Shown here one piece after another: positions 1 through 14,334 of a DNA stretch of 64,000 bases. Each line of letters opens with the position of its first letter. Within the stretch, counting starts at the first letter, position 1. The stretch comes from Pyronema omphalodes (lineage: Eukaryota > Ascomycota > Pezizomycetes > Pezizales > Pyronemataceae). Location: positions 1 through 64,000 of the forward strand of contig JAJJXM010000103.1 of assembly GCA_024516155.1 (NCBI GenBank), read 5' to 3'. The position numbers and the translations under genes were made by a program. The notes below the pieces were generated by a model. The model was not told where the DNA came from and did not search any database. It saw only the letters and a list, made by a program, of their open reading frames with translations.

Positions 1-1
1 T

Positions 2-1019
2 TCAAAAATTGATTTATTTCAATATATGTACATTTGCGGTAGGACGAAAAAGAGAAAAAAGAGAAAGCAAAAAGCGAAAGAAAAAATGAAAGAGAAAAGC
101 GAAAGAAAAAAGCGAAAGAAAAAAGCAAAAGAAAAAAGCGAAAGAAAAAAGCGAAAGAAAAAAGCAAAGAAAAAGAAAAAAGCAAAAGAAAAAAGACAAA
201 AAAAAGACAAAAAAAGAACAGAAAAAGAACAGAAAAAAAACAAAAAAAAAAAAAAGAAAAAAAAGAAAAAAGAAAAAAAAAAAAAAAAAAAAAAAAAAGA
301 AAAAAAAGAGAAAGAAAAAGAGAAAGAAAAAGAGAAAGAAAGAGCGCAAGACTAAGAAAATACAACCCACTGAGAATGTTTCCTCCAAGAGCTTCCCTCC
401 AGCCCCCATCGACAATGTTTCTGGCCTGAAATGTTAGATAAGTTTCATTGTAGTTCAGAAAAAGCAGCGGGAAAAGTATGTTAATACGGGTGGAACTCAC
501 CTTTTTACCTGTTACTGTTCTGTTTCACATGCTACTGCTCGTCAGTTCATTGTTTTCAAGAAGAAGCATGGGGGAAGCATGTTACCATAGGTAAAAACTC
601 ACCTTTTTTTTAATACGGCAGTCGCATCAAGCAGTGGCTACAGGATTCAAAATGGACGGTGGAATCGTCTTATTTTATAGATGCCAACTGCAATGCGAGC
701 GCCCTGCTACTTTCCCAAGCAGAATTGCGACGTCTGTAAGTGCAAGAAACATTTAGAATGCCATCGACCTCAAAAACCGGTTTTCGGCCACTGCTCAGTT
801 CCCACCTCGCTTCGTTGCAATCCCTATTGGTTACTGCGCGATCCGGGTAACCTGGTGTGATTGCGAAGGTTGCCGAGATGCATCAGAGATGCATCAGAGG
901 TGCTTCTAGTGCCAGGTTTTCGTTCGCGGTACAAAACCACCATTGGCCATCACACCCTGGTTCGCAGATCTTTTCCATTACAGGTTGTTACACAGAACTG
1001 GAGATTATAATTATTTAGA
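2..1019. repeat. Left arm of a long inverted repeat
   Basis: This stretch reappears in reverse complement at 20892-22267. The two copies share the AT-rich outer end, a polypurine tract, a block with GTGAGT-like motifs, the ATGCATCAGAGATGCATCAG region and an inner end reading TTATTTAGA. Beyond 1019 the copies diverge. The arm probably continues past the window start, since base 2 already matches. No coding sequence is recognised. The polypurine tract is much shorter here (about 300 nt) than in the other arm (about 670 nt). It may be one arm of a giant element or one of two inverted copies of a dispersed noncoding repeat. Confidence 0.85.
47..351 (+). repeat. Polypurine low-complexity tract (AAAAAGCGAAAG-like)
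   Basis: Almost pure A/G on the plus strand, built from variants of AAAAAGCGAAAG that grade into long A runs. Lys/Arg/Glu-rich or Phe-rich open frames across it are composition artefacts. It is the short counterpart of the polypyrimidine tract at 21556-22223. Confidence 0.9.
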
Positions 1020-2686
1020 TTTAGCAACGTTAGCAGGCCCGACTGGCAGTCTGGCAGTCTGGCACCGTTGCCTTCTTTGAGTAATTCAGCCTGAATTCAT
1101 TTCGTGCGGCCTGTGTCGGTTCTCTGTCTCTGTCCAGATCAACAAGTTATGGTGCATACGACCGAGTTGAGAATCCACCATTCATACATGATACGAGCAA
1201 CAACAACAAAAAAAGAAGATGGCGTACGCGTCGATGGTCGTGGAGGTTGGCTGTTTCGCTGTCCCCGGCTGGCGTTGTGATGTGATGTTGATCATCGGCT
1301 TTGTGGAATTTAAGGGACAGTGATAGCCAGTCAATTGGAAAGCAAATCCACGGACTTTTTTTTCTGATTTCTATTTTTTCGAACGCTTCATTCTGAAGAT
1401 AGAAAAAGAGCTTCAGGAGCTCATACCTTTACTTCCGATATGCCAATTATGGTCGTGTAGATTTCCTCGGATTTCCTCAGCTTTCATCGGATTTCATCAA
1501 GCTTTACTAAATCTCATACTAAGCTTCTTTGGAATTTCGTAAAATTTCGCAATTCGGTTAGTTGCCGTACGCACGGGGCCTGAAGATAGACAGCCTATCG
1601 ATATCCCGCATTTTCCTTCAAACTTTCCCGGCTTCGATGATGATAGCCGAGTGCTTCCTGTGTGGTCTTTAGAGAGAAAATGGAAAAAGGGTGTGCTAAA
1701 GGACCTGGCACGAATTTCTCATGACCCTGAACTCTTTGCTTGGCCACACGTGTCTTTCACGGCTCAACCAGCCAGAGTTGTTCTCGTCAACGTTCCATAG
1801 CTGTTCAGAGGTCTTTCTAGACGAAGAATAAGCTCTCGCTTCAACGGCTAGTGTTGTGTGTCCTTGGCTTCTAATGGGGTCTGTAGAAGAAAACCATCTT
1901 TTCTAGCGTCTCTTGAAGCATCTCAGTCTGTTCTCAGTGTTCGCCATTATCCATTAATCCATTAATCCATTATAATCCATTAATCTGCGTCGCGCCCATC
2001 ACCGTCCTCCCGAGCGGCCTGGTGAACCTTTAACTAACTATCCCTTTCCATTTCAGCAGGTCGTCCATCCTTCTTCTCCCCCTCTTGGAAAACAACAAAC
2101 CCCTCCCTCCACCTCCACTTTCTTTTTATCCAGAAACCACCCCCTCTGTTGCTTCCCCTCCTCGCCAAACTCCCCCACCGCCGCCCTATACAGAAGTGCT
2201 ATCCCTATCAATAATAGAACACAGTTCTCGCCTAAAGTTCTCTATTTTTCCCTGTCAGCGGACTTTCTTTTATCCTTTTCCTGTTCCCTACAAGCAAGCT
2301 CTGCAAAACATTATCACATCATCATTGTAATCGATACCCCAACACCCCCAACACCCCGACGCCCTGTATCGAAAGTGCCACTCATACGTAAATCCGCACG
2401 TCGCACATTGCCTCTCACCGTATCTAAATTAACCCGACTGGACCTGACCTGCCTACCTGACAATCTTTACTAAACTTCCCTACCTTACCAACTTGAAAAG
2501 GCGCCCCTGTTACTTAAGGACGGACCACCCGCAACCAGTCTTTCGATCGCGCGCCAGGTACCACGACCACGACCACGAAGCAGAAGCACAAACCACAAAT
2601 ACCATAGAATAAACGACTTGTTATAACCAACGTTAATTACACAACTTTCACTCACTAAGCGTTTTCCGATTATACACACAACAATA
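1020..2686. other. Region upstream of the epimerase gene, no gene seen
   Basis: No credible coding frame. Two short tandem patterns are visible: TCGGATTTC-type units at about 1455-1510 and CCATTAAT-type units at 1945-1986. From about 2030 the plus strand becomes strongly pyrimidine-rich (CCTCC, CCCCC, CTT runs), as is common in fungal promoters and leaders ahead of highly expressed genes. No clear TATA box was found close to the ATG. Confidence 0.6.
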
Positions 2687-4406
<1,720 letters not shown>

Positions 4407-4538
4407 ATAGTGCGGTGAAACATGATGATAAGATGCCTTCGGAGGCGGTTGATACTGGATTGGCTAGAACGAGAGTGCGGCTAGAGCTACTGTTCGTTGA
4501 TTTATTTAATCCAGAGAGTCGGTTTGTGACGTGATGAT

Positions 4539-4544
4539 AATAAA
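4539..4544 (+). terminator. Candidate polyadenylation signal
   Basis: AATAAA about 135 nt after the later epimerase stop, followed by a T-rich stretch. It is the only such hexamer close behind the gene; assignment is by position only. Confidence 0.4.
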
Positions 4545-4554
4545 AGATTTTTAT

Positions 4555-4956
4555 TTATTATACTTTGTTGTTGGGAGTTTTTTTTATACCTTGTTCTTTT
4601 TATACTGTTTTTATTTTTTCTATTTATTTTTTTGTATTGGATATCCTGGATATACCATACCATAGGGTAAGTTATCTTTTTCTTTTTTTTCGTTTTCAGG
4701 GTATGATTTGATCTGGTAATGGTTGTATGTATGTGATTTGTTATGATGATGTATGTAATGTTTGGGAGCTGAAGATTTGTCGGTTAGGGGATTTGGGGAT
4801 CTGGGGATTCGGGGATTGAATGTTTGAATGTTTGAATGTAGGGATTTTGGGATGCTTCTTTTTTTTTCATTTCTTTTTTTTCAAGCTTTTGGATTGATTT
4901 GATATCAGATATCCTGCTATTGCTATTTTTTTTTACTGATAGTGCTTCTTTTTTTT

Positions 4957-4994
<38 letters not shown>

Positions 4995-5076
4995 TCTTTC
5001 TTTTTTTTTGTTATTGTAATAGATTATGGTTTTAGATTTTCTGAAGTGGCGTTTTATGTTTTATGTTTTATGTTTT
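4555..5076. repeat. T-rich low-complexity block
   Basis: Long T runs with short tandem units: CTTTTTA-type repeats at about 4965-4997 and GTTTTAT repeats at 5051-5076. Noncoding, lying 3' of the epimerase gene. Confidence 0.7.
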
Positions 5077-5077
5077 T

Positions 5078-5212
5078 GTGCCGTGGTACTTGGTGCTTGG
5101 TGCGTGGTGCTTGGTGCCGTGGGTGCTTGGTGCCGTGGTGCTTAGTGATAGATATGTCGTGGTATAGAAGTGGTGATAGATACTTGGTGATAGATATGTG
5201 GTGCCCTGGTAA
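5078..5212. repeat. GT-rich minisatellite
   Basis: Irregular tandem copies of a unit close to GTGCCGTGGTGCTTG, passing into GGTGATAGATA units (5145-5200). Strong G/T strand asymmetry. No gene function is suggested. Confidence 0.7.
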
Positions 5213-8200
5213 CCCCCTTCTCTCCTGCCTCCTCCTCCGTCATACGTTCCTCCTCATCACTTCCTGCCATCTTCCGCTCCCTTGCTGAAAGGTGCGTTGG
5301 ATATGTCTTTTACAGTGGCCCGATTTCGCGTTCAAGCATCTATAATCGATTAATGCCGGTCCCATCTCAGGTAGGTGCGCAGTGGGCCTTTAAACGTTAC
5401 AGTATGTGATTGGTACATTCTGTTGATTATGGGAAGTGAATAAGTTTTTATGCTTCACGTATTTGAGTGCTAAGGGTTCAACAGCCCTGAGCTTTTAGAT
5501 ATCAGATCCAATTGGCACCTATTGCTGAATTATATATACGAAACTCCGTGCAGAGGCTGTATATAATCGAAGGACGAATTTATCCACTGGAAAGAATACT
5601 GAGTTACTGATTTTCGCATTGTTCCAATAATCTGTGAATTACTTTTGCAATGGGGTTGGCAATCCCAGTTCTGAACAGCAAACGAATTGAAATTATGGTT
5701 GAGACCGCGGTTTGCTGGTGTTCAACCCTCAGAATATTTCCTGGCAGAGAATCTTAACAAAAGCTACAAAAATTAACAAGACTCTTTAACTACCGATAAT
5801 TGGCTCTATTGTTAATGCACATAATAAGACTTTTGATTCGTCCCCTGGGAGAAAATGCCGTCACTGTATAGCTGAAACTAGGTATATGCACTCTTCACAT
5901 ATCACTGGGACGAAGATCACCAATAAAAGACCCGCGCTCATATTTCGCTGGAAAAGGGTCTCCGGATTTGGTGAATCTCCTATCTCGCTGGAATATGAAT
6001 TCCCCCGACGTAGTTTGCACTCCAACATATGCGAATACAGTTGTCCTAGACCATGGTTCTTTGTATAAATTGGGCTTTATATCCTCTCATATTCCTCAAG
6101 CGTTTACCCTACTACGAAAACACCATTCTGACCAACAGGGATCGTCGATACTTTCTACAATGCAACATCCCTCCAAACCCGAATCCCTCCGAACTCTCAA
6201 CCCTGTACTCTCCTCCGACGAGCAAACTGAAATGCAGAATATTACTATGGCTACTGTCAATACATAGGGGATTACACCATCTGGTCCCGTTGAAGGTTGA
6301 AAGCCGCTGTCTTATTGATGATTGATTCCATTCTAATACTACTTATTCGGGTCGTAGAGAAACGTGTATCATTCGCTCTTACTGCGAGGAACGTCGCAAA
6401 GCTCCGGTCTATTAGAAACTTCCCAAACTATTCTATGGTGTTGGAAGATTGCTGAGAAGAGGCAATCCAGCTTGTCGGAACAAGCTCCTTGAGTTTGATC
6501 AAGACGAACCTTGAGGGGAACAAAGTGGGACACCAACCGGGATGTGATAAGGAGGATGAGACCAACCGACTTTTCTACTATATACAATGCTTCCTCTCTC
6601 TGTATTGTCATCATCATCTACAATAAAACCGTCTGTCTCTCCCTGTCCTTTCTCACATATGGAATGTTGGATAACCCAAGGCGGAAAAGATGAGGCTACA
6701 AGTTGGTATTTCCAGGAATAATGTATTAAAACGTTTTAGGGGTACCAACCAGCGTATATTGAGGACTGTGGTCGAATATTGATGCGATACTTCAAACTTG
6801 AGCATTTTAGTAATTACAGATTGGTGAAGTTCACTGTCCATCATTGAAAAGGGTAATTAGGATGATTTTACAATGTTTATTACCCCCACGCGATTAATGA
6901 AACATTTCCAATGGCCAAATTCCTGTAAAGTGACGGGTCTTAATTTTTGAAAGTGGTTTTCTCGACTTTATGATATGGATTCTCGAGTATACGGGTTTAA
7001 TCTACAATTTTCTGTGTGCTTCAAAACATTTGAGATGATGTTGTTATAAAGTCGCAACTTTTTTCTAAGTTCTCTAACGTACCTCTGAAATTTGATAATG
7101 AAGTCCTCTGAGAACGCTTCTAAATGCAGTTTCTTTTTAAAAATATCTGTAGGCGCCGAAAAAGTAATAGAGCGATGGGAAAGTCCTCCAGTACTCAAAG
7201 TATTTCTTTTACCATCATCTTTTTTTTGATGACGAAAATGCTGTCATGAGAAACTAGACCTTTAGGCCAGACCCAATTCGTTTCTCTCTATGTCCATTTT
7301 CGCCTGGTAGACACTAAAGATTCGCTGATACGTTTTCCAGCAGTTGAAAAGAATTTAAGGAGTATATATGCTTTTGAATTCAGAAATGAAGTATTGGACA
7401 TATTGCGAAGTGTAATACTGTTCTTGGAAAGTCACCATGATTAGATACTGCATATGTCTTCAGAGATCTAAGTATTTGCACAAAGAAATGCTTTAGGTAT
7501 TAAGCACTTGTAGCGTGAAACATTTCTACCGTCTTCATAGCGCTAAAAACTGTTGTCGCTTACAGAACCGTTTTAAAACATCTTCAAACCCACGGCCCCA
7601 GGATGTAGAAATCAATTAGAGTAGTAAGTGATATTTCATGATGCATTCGGACTTATCATACAGTAATGATTGAATATAGTCGTAATATTTTTCTTCGAGT
7701 GGTAGGTTGTAATGGATATAGATACTATGACCTGAAAATTAGCAACCCAGGCGGTAATAGATAGTCTGAAGCCAGAACAAGGTAAACCAAGTCGTGGTGC
7801 CTTTACATTGTGTTTGACCCTTGTGTGATGTGTCGTAATTTATCCCGGCTGGACACTCAGGGAATCCAGGGTGATATCCACCTCCAGTGGTCCCCATTAG
7901 TTGTTCAGAAATCAAGCATTCGGCAAACCATAAGCAAAGTTGTTGATGGGTTCCTCAAGCTTGTCCGTGTTGCAGTCACCCACATCATCATCATGAATAG
8001 CATAATAATGTGCTAATCTTGCAGTTCCTTGAAGAGACTATGTTGATACTGCAGAATCAGACACTGCAAGAAGCTGCTTTTATTGTTATGTTTCATCTGG
8101 TGATGATAATAATTATAATATGAACAAGTTACAGATGCTTGCTGTGAAATTTTCTCGTCTCACGCCCAAAGATGTGCTTGCTTTTTGTGCAGAGATCGAC

Positions 8201-9462
8201 GAGTGCACACTCACTGCCGAACAAAAATTGGGCTAATTCTTCCGCCTTTTTTCTGCTCGGAACAAGCGACAGAGAAATTGGGAGGTAAAGCAGTATCAAT
8301 TCTTTACTATGTGAGTATCGCGCGCGTTGTAATGAAAGTTATCGTGGGCTCGACACCATTTGGTCTCCATGACAGGGAGCGACAGGGATTAAAATGGTAT
8401 GACGTGATAGCTCGTAATTGGGATGTCCGCAACCACGTTAACCATATCTTAGTGCCACTAGCTTGGCCATTCTTTGGCCAATCAAACATGTTTTTAGGTT
8501 GCACATTGGCGTGCCTTGACATGCAGTTTTAACACTCTACTATGTACTCTTCGAATTGTTTCTGAATTTAATCTTTTGGGCGCAGTATTGTACTTCAGAA
8601 GGTCAAATATAATGGTACGACCAAGACTATTTTTTATTTTTTATTTCATTTTTTAATTTTTTTAATTCGCGTTGTCGTGCTTGAGGAGCAGCGTTTGTCG
8701 TGTTGTGGGATTATTTTCGTCGTGGGCGGCGCCGTCTTCCTTTCGCACACCACAGTTGTACACTGACCATCACTCCTGATACACATACCGAAATTCGTCA
8801 CGTAGTGGACTACTCAACACACGCGAATCCCAGCCGATCACAAAAAATCCCTTGTACGGCACTGGCTACTGCTTCTCCTGAATTGGTATATTTTCATGCT
8901 TTTCGCTGTCTATGATTCATTTCATGCTGTTATCTTTCATCTGGACGGCAGTATTTCCGATTGTCCTAGTTGTGGTTAATTCCAGTGTTTCACAGCCCGC
9001 CATCATATGATCTATGTTTAGAAGGAATACCAAACCGATTATTGCTCACGGACGTAACACCAGAGGCTTGTCGACGTAGAACCACGGACAAAAGCAAAAG
9101 ATGGGATGTATCATTGCAAGGCGAGTGGCTAGACATACTCTGTGAAAAACCCAGATATTGCTGTGAATACCTGTCACAGGACTGATGGATTTCTGTGGTT
9201 GTCTCATATGATGTTGCAACGAGAAAGCGTTCACTACAGTCGAGTTTTGCCGACAGCGTCAGATATGATCTGCATGAACCGTGCGCAGAGCCTCAGCAGA
9301 GATCAGAAATATTAGGCATGCGGGGTAGCGCCCGCGTTTTTAGGTCTACCATCACATATTTATCTCGGTTGTTACCAACTACCATCGTTTCTCGTTTATA
9401 TCAGTGTTATCCATCTACGGTGGTATTCCTGGTCCCCACATTGCCAACACTGCCGACGAGTT
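5213..9462. other. Long AT-rich region without a recognisable gene
   Basis: Both strands hold only short open frames (up to about 115 codons, e.g. 8185-8532) with no recognisable family, no supporting splice structure and no neighbouring frame to join. It may hold decayed mobile-element sequence, but no terminal repeats or domains were recognised. The last 150 bases before 9463 are the presumed promoter of the STAND gene; no clear TATA box was found. Confidence 0.6.
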
Positions 9463-12400
9463 ATGGATCCGCTCAGCATCACTGCAGCCGTTGCTGGCTT
9501 CCTCAGTCTCGCCGGCCAGATCGCTACTACACTCAAAGACTACGTTGATAGTGTTCGATCAGCCCCCGAAGAAGTGCGCAGCCTTTATCTGGAAGTCAAA
9601 GCGTTGAGCCAAGTCCTTGAGAATTTCGTGGGGTTCTTGACAAAGGACGATCTTCACAGACGCAACTTGGAGAGCTCTTGTGTGCTGATTAGCGCAGTCC
9701 AAGCTTGTAAGTACCGGCTGGAAGAGCTTGGTGGTCAACTAGCAGATCTTTCGGAAGCATGCTCGAAGAGGAAGTTGCCAGGATGGATTACACGAATGAG
9801 GTGGCCGCTCAACAAGGACGAGGTTCAGCAGACGATAGTTGCTCTACAGCGTTTTACGCATATTTTTCAGTTCTCTATGGTAACTAAGAATTAGTATGTG
9901 CATTCATGTGGAATTCAGCCGAAGGATCACGGCCCTAACGGATAACAGTGAGCTCATGTCCCGAACATCGTCAGCCGTTCTTTCCCAGCTCGACGAGAAT
10001 CGGCAGAAGATTCAGAATGTCTTCAGCATGCTTGAGGGCATGTCAATAGAGTTACCCGCAGATTTGCAAAAGCAAATGACCGAGATATCGGAGATCAAAA
10101 CGCTAGTTATCGAACTTGCTCAGTTTAACATCAAAAACGCTCACAAAGTCTCACTCGGCATGAGAGACGTTCAAGAGCGATTGCAAGGTGACTCACCAGA
10201 AATCAGTGTCCGCGCCATCGACTGACACGCTGTAGATAATGAAATTCAGAAGATAATGCGATTGATATCACCACTAGAACCCCACAAAAGACATCAAGAC
10301 ATCCGACAGAAACGGCTTAAAGGTACCGGCAATTGGTTTCTCCTTGAACCGGCATTTCAGACATGGAGCAATGGACAATCACATGATGCCAATATACATC
10401 CCGTTCTTGCATGCTCTGGAAACCCTGGAGCAGGAAAGTCTGTCATCTGGTACGTTGTAATTCCTGTGACTTGCACGGATCGAAACTCACCGACATCGCA
10501 TTATGCAGTTCCCTTGTGTTCGATTATCTCGAGAAACAATTCCTCTCCGAACAACAGGCTTGTGTAGCCTGCCTTTACTGTGATTATCAAAATGATAAGA
10601 TTCAAACTCCGGTAAACATGATTGGCGTGCTGTTGAAGCAGGTCATCCTAGAACTCAACACGTCGAGGCTACTAGACGCAGATACCATCTCAACATTAAA
10701 AAGGCATCTCAATGCACGGAAAGGTATTGATCTGGAGGAGGGATGTCGATTGTTAGGGGAGACTATTAAGCAGCTTCGAAGGTTCTATATCTGCATCGAT
10801 GCCTTGGACGAGTGTGACGAGCGGCACCGGGCAGATTTCATACAAGCCCTAGCAAAGATATCAAGCAACAGTAGCCAACCCGATACAATCCGTATATTCT
10901 TTACGACAAGGCCGCATATCAAGTGGGAGGAACTCGTCAAGCGTAACCCAGCAATCGGCTCTCTGGATCACATATGTTTGAAGGCACGCCAAGAGGATAT
11001 AAGAATATACATTACCCATGAGATTGACGTCAACCAGGATGAGGAGTGTATGAATGAAAATCTCAGGAGAGACATTCTGGATACCATCGTTGCTAATTCT
11101 GACGGGATGTGAGTTTCTGAAGCCTTTCCTGATGCCGAAGTCTTCATGATGGATGCATTTGATGTCATTGGGGGTCTTGAATGTTTGCTGTGGTACCTGG
11201 CTGACACCCTCTTTCAATGCAGGTTTCTACTAGCTGCGCTGCAGATACAAACGGTCTTAGACGAGACAACTATCAGAAGACGAAGAGACGCGCTGCATAA
11301 TATGCCCATGAAACTTGAAACTGCATTCGAGAGTACAATCAGCAGGATCATGAACCAGAAACCCCAGAGATCTAAACAAGCTATGGCCGTTCTTAAGTGG
11401 GTATTTCTCGCGAAACGTCCATTGACGATGATCGAGCTACGCCATGCCCTCTCCGTCACGATTGATCCCAGCACAATACAAGCTGGGAAACTGGCAATCT
11501 CATATGACCAGATAGTCGACTGGGAAAACTTTCCGTCCGAGAAATCCCTGATAGACTGGTGCCTCGGCCTAATCATTATTGATGAGGAGACATCTACTGT
11601 CCGTCTTGTTCATAAATCGTTACACGACCATCTGACACAGTTACACGATAACGGCTCAATATTCCCTGACGGTCATTCCGAGATAGCCTACACTTGTCTA
11701 CAATACATGTCTTACAGCGACGATCAATATGAAATGGACTCTTCAAAACCAGCAGGCGATTCATGTATCCAAGATAATCGCCTGGAGACGTACCGCCTTC
11801 TGGATTATGCAGTCAAAAACTTTGGGCACCACTTATGCGACCAGAGAGGCTGCACAGCTGATATGATCAATGCCTTTTTTCCAGACAGCATCAACCTCAA
11901 TCGAATCTCGACAGGATTACGCTCAGAATTCTTATCTCCTTTCAATGACCGGTACGGTAAAAGTAACCAGGATATCGTCAAACACGAATACATTCGCACT
12001 AACCAGATACATCTTCGTTTGCAGTTTGCCATTAGCTATGGCCTGGAAAATATCTTCACCAAACTTCTCGCCGCATCCAGCCCAAGCATCGATCATGATT
12101 TCAGATTGGGCGGCAGTACAATGCTGCTACAGGCATCCAGGGTTGGCAATGATGGCATTGTGAGAATTCTGTTAGAGAAAGGAGTCAATATTAACCTCGC
12201 GGATTCCAAGTCAATGACTGCACTATCATGGGCCGCCAAACACGGCCACGATTCAGTTGTGAAGCTGCTTCTGCGGGCTCATGGAATTGATGTCGAATCC
12301 AAGGAGTTTCGCGGCCGCACTGCATTCTCTTTGGCATGTGGAAATGACCATTATTCAGTTGTGAAGCTACTCCTACAGGCTAATGGCATCGATATCAACT

Positions 12401-13035
12401 CTAAGGACAATTGCGGTCGCACTGCATTTTTGTGGGCATCGCTAAAAGGCAATGATTCGGTTGTCGAGCTTCTCCTCCAGACTCATGGAATTGACATCAA
12501 CTCCAAGGACAATCGTGGCCGCACTGCATTTTCGTGGGCATGCGGAACTGGCCGTTATTCAGTTGCGAAGCTGCTCCTGCAGGCTAATGCTATCGATGTC
12601 AACTCTTTGGACAAGTCTGGTGAAACTGCATTATCACGGGCGTCACAGAGGGGCTTTCATTCAGTTGTGCAACTCCTCCTCCAGGCTGATGGCATCGAAG
12701 TCAACTCTACCGACAACTCCGGTCGAACTGCATTATGGTGGGCATCCCATTTCGGCCGCGATTCAGTTGTAGAGCTTCTCCTCCAGACTAATGGAATTGA
12801 CATCGACTCCAAGGACAATGGTGGTCGTACTGCATTATCGTGTGCATCCTTCAAAGGCCATGATTCAGTTGTAAAGCTGCTCCTCCAGTCTGATGGTATC
12901 GATATCAACTTGAGCGACAATGACGGATATACCGCGCTATCCCTGGCATATCGGGGATGTCATGATTCCACTGCGCAACTACTCCTTGCTGCTGGAGCTA
13001 TTTGTGGTGACGATAACTCATTACTGGCCGGCTAG
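9463..13035 (+). CDS. STAND/NACHT-ankyrin protein (fungal NLR-like), 1092 aa
   Basis: A five-exon gene: 9463-9879, 9953-10187, 10236-10449, 10509-11108, 11223-13035; phases agree and total 1093 codons with the stop. The N terminus (MDPLSITAAVAGFLSLAGQI) matches the fungal N-terminal domain of STAND proteins (Helo-like/SesA-like type) and may form helices at a membrane. A P-loop GNPGAGKS at about residues 279-286 is split from the rest of the NACHT domain by intron 3. The Walker B region is ICIDALDECD near 386, followed by FFTTRPH and a FLLAALQ region typical of this family. The C terminus (about 785-1085) has nine ankyrin repeats. STAND ATPases of this design act in heterokaryon incompatibility or innate-type self/non-self recognition; the ligand here is unknown. 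The acceptor of intron 1 was chosen because it keeps frame and follows a CTAAC branch site. Confidence 0.9.
12214..12927 (+). repeat. Seven in-phase 102-bp ankyrin units
   Basis: Ankyrin repeats 2-8 of the STAND gene are each exactly 34 codons, so the array is 7 x 102 = 714 bp without indels. Neighbouring units share motifs such as GIDINSKDN.GRTAF and, in places, near-identical DNA. This high internal conservation suggests recent amplification or concerted evolution of the recognition domain. Confidence 0.85.
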
Positions 13036-13431
13036 GTCCAACAGAACATCAACAAGTCATTCGTGAAATGATCTCAGAGTATTTCCTCACCTGTGCATAT
13101 AACGGTGTCCGTAAATTATGGAGTACCTGGAAGGATGAGCCTTCCTTATTTTCTTTTTTTTCTTTTTCCCAGTTTACATATCGTTCTTTCTTATGTTTAA
13201 CAGCAGATATTGGTATGAGGATAGCTATTTGCAGGGATAATGAACGTGTTGTTAGAATGATCGTTGTCAGTTGGGGCTTTGCTCGGGATGGGATGATACT
13301 CCGTTTTGGATGAAATAATTGCCTGGTACTATCTTTTCATTACTGTATTCGAATACAAAGGCATGACTCTTTCCTAGTTAATTTCTATGACATAGCGTTT
13401 TTGGATACGATTGCAAGTCAGTATGAGGAAA
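13036..13431. other. 3' flank of the STAND gene, no gene seen
   Basis: Noncoding by inspection. It contains the downstream region of the STAND gene and, at its right edge, the left 8-bp target duplication TGAGGAAA (13424-13431) of the TIR element that follows. Confidence 0.5.
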
Positions 13432-13958
13432 TGAGCAAAGGTCTACAATGCCCGTCCAAAACCTAATGAGTTTCTTAATACCCAAAAAGTCTATAATACC
13501 CACACCAAAAAATTCAAAGAATTACTAATGCCTATCTGCGGCTGAGAATGCTTGTTGTGCGCATCTCTGCGGGCGCACGTCTCCCCACACTCAGCACTTC
13601 TCCTCACACCCAGCGCGTCTTTTCACACTCAGCGCGTCTCCTCACCTATACCGTCTCGATTGCAAACCACTTATTATCCAATCCTCCTCAAATTTTTGAA
13701 GTTAATCCGTATGTGTTATTCATTTACGTGTGCTTTTAAATTCAGGCATGTTATTGATTTTTGTATCCTCTCCTCTTGGGTGCGCTCTCCATTCACGGTG
13801 GCCTTACCTAACTTTCTCTGCGCGCTCACGGTATTAGCCTCTTCTTAGCCGCAGATAAGCATTAGTAATTTTTTTCAAATTTTTGGTGTGGGTATTATAG
13901 ACTTTTGGGTATTTTGAAACTTATTAGTGTTTAGACGGGCATTGTAGACCTTTGCTCA
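13432..13958. mobile_element. Nonautonomous TIR DNA transposon (MITE-like), 527 bp
   Basis: Ends in TGAGCAAAGGTCTACAATGC and its reverse complement. Imperfect terminal inverted repeats run about 110 bp (to about 13545 on the left, from about 13850 on the right). An 8-bp direct duplication TGAGGAAA lies immediately outside both ends (13424-13431, 13959-13966). Eight-base duplications fit hAT-like transposases, but no transposase is encoded. The core holds three or four short GC-rich units of the type CACACTCAGCGCGTCTCCTC. Sequence resembling its right end recurs at 20647-20671 and 25111-25122. Confidence 0.8.
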
Positions 13959-14005
13959 TGAGGAAATATATAAATAAGTAAATACAAGAGAGAGTATGGT
14001 CTGTT

Positions 14006-14020
14006 CCGGCCTACGGCCGG
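14006..14020. repeat. Short GC-rich hairpin
   Basis: Perfect 6-bp arms CCGGCC/GGCCGG around TAC in an AT-rich setting. One of several compact GC-rich palindromes in this window (22566, 23197, 44831). Confidence 0.5.
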
Positions 14021-14117
14021 TCCATTTGGTTGCCACCACAACACCAGCTGCTGGTACACAACTTCAACTGTTGATAAACTGGTTATATATCATGAGACGC
14101 GTTTTTTTTTTTTTGAA

Positions 14118-14138
14118 ATATATATATATATATATATG
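14118..14138. repeat. (TA)n microsatellite
   Basis: About ten TA dinucleotides directly after a T run, in the AT-rich gap between the MITE-like element and LINE-a. Confidence 0.9.
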
Positions 14139-14283
14139 ATGTCATCATAAGAATATGAAACTCGCCTATTATTCCGGCAAGAGCAGCCTGGGATAAACTA
14201 AATTTGTAATGGTGCAGTTAATGTTATCCTGAAATAGGAACGTTCTGACATGTTCTGGCTGGCTACGACAATGCATTTGAATA

Positions 14284-14296
14284 CTCGTGCCAAGGT
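14284..14296. repeat. 13-bp inverted repeat flanking LINE-a (left copy)
   Basis: CTCGTGCCAAGGT lies just outside the 3' tail of LINE-a. Its exact reverse complement lies at 20429-20441, at the other end of the element. A LINE target duplication would be direct, not inverted. The CTCGTGCC end is shared with the palindrome at 22566-22617. Confidence 0.8.
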
Positions 14297-14299
14297 TCC

Positions 14300-14334
14300 A
14301 TTTTTGATTTGATTTGATTTTTTTGATTTTAATC
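14300..14334 (-). repeat. TCAAA-repeat 3' tail of LINE-a
   Basis: Read on the minus strand, the element ends in AATCAAAAAAATCAAATCAA-type repeats. Short tandem tails of this kind mark the 3' end of many LINEs and replace a poly(A) tail. Confidence 0.75.

Noticed and set aside
26..355. Open frame for a Lys/Arg/Glu-rich protein (and Phe-rich frames on the other strand; the same at 21412-22356)
   Set aside because: Pure polypurine/polypyrimidine low-complexity DNA leaves all frames open; no protein features and variable tract length between the two arms.
8185..8532. 115-codon ORF with plausible composition
   Set aside because: No family recognised, overlapping antisense frame, no flanking exons; treated as chance.
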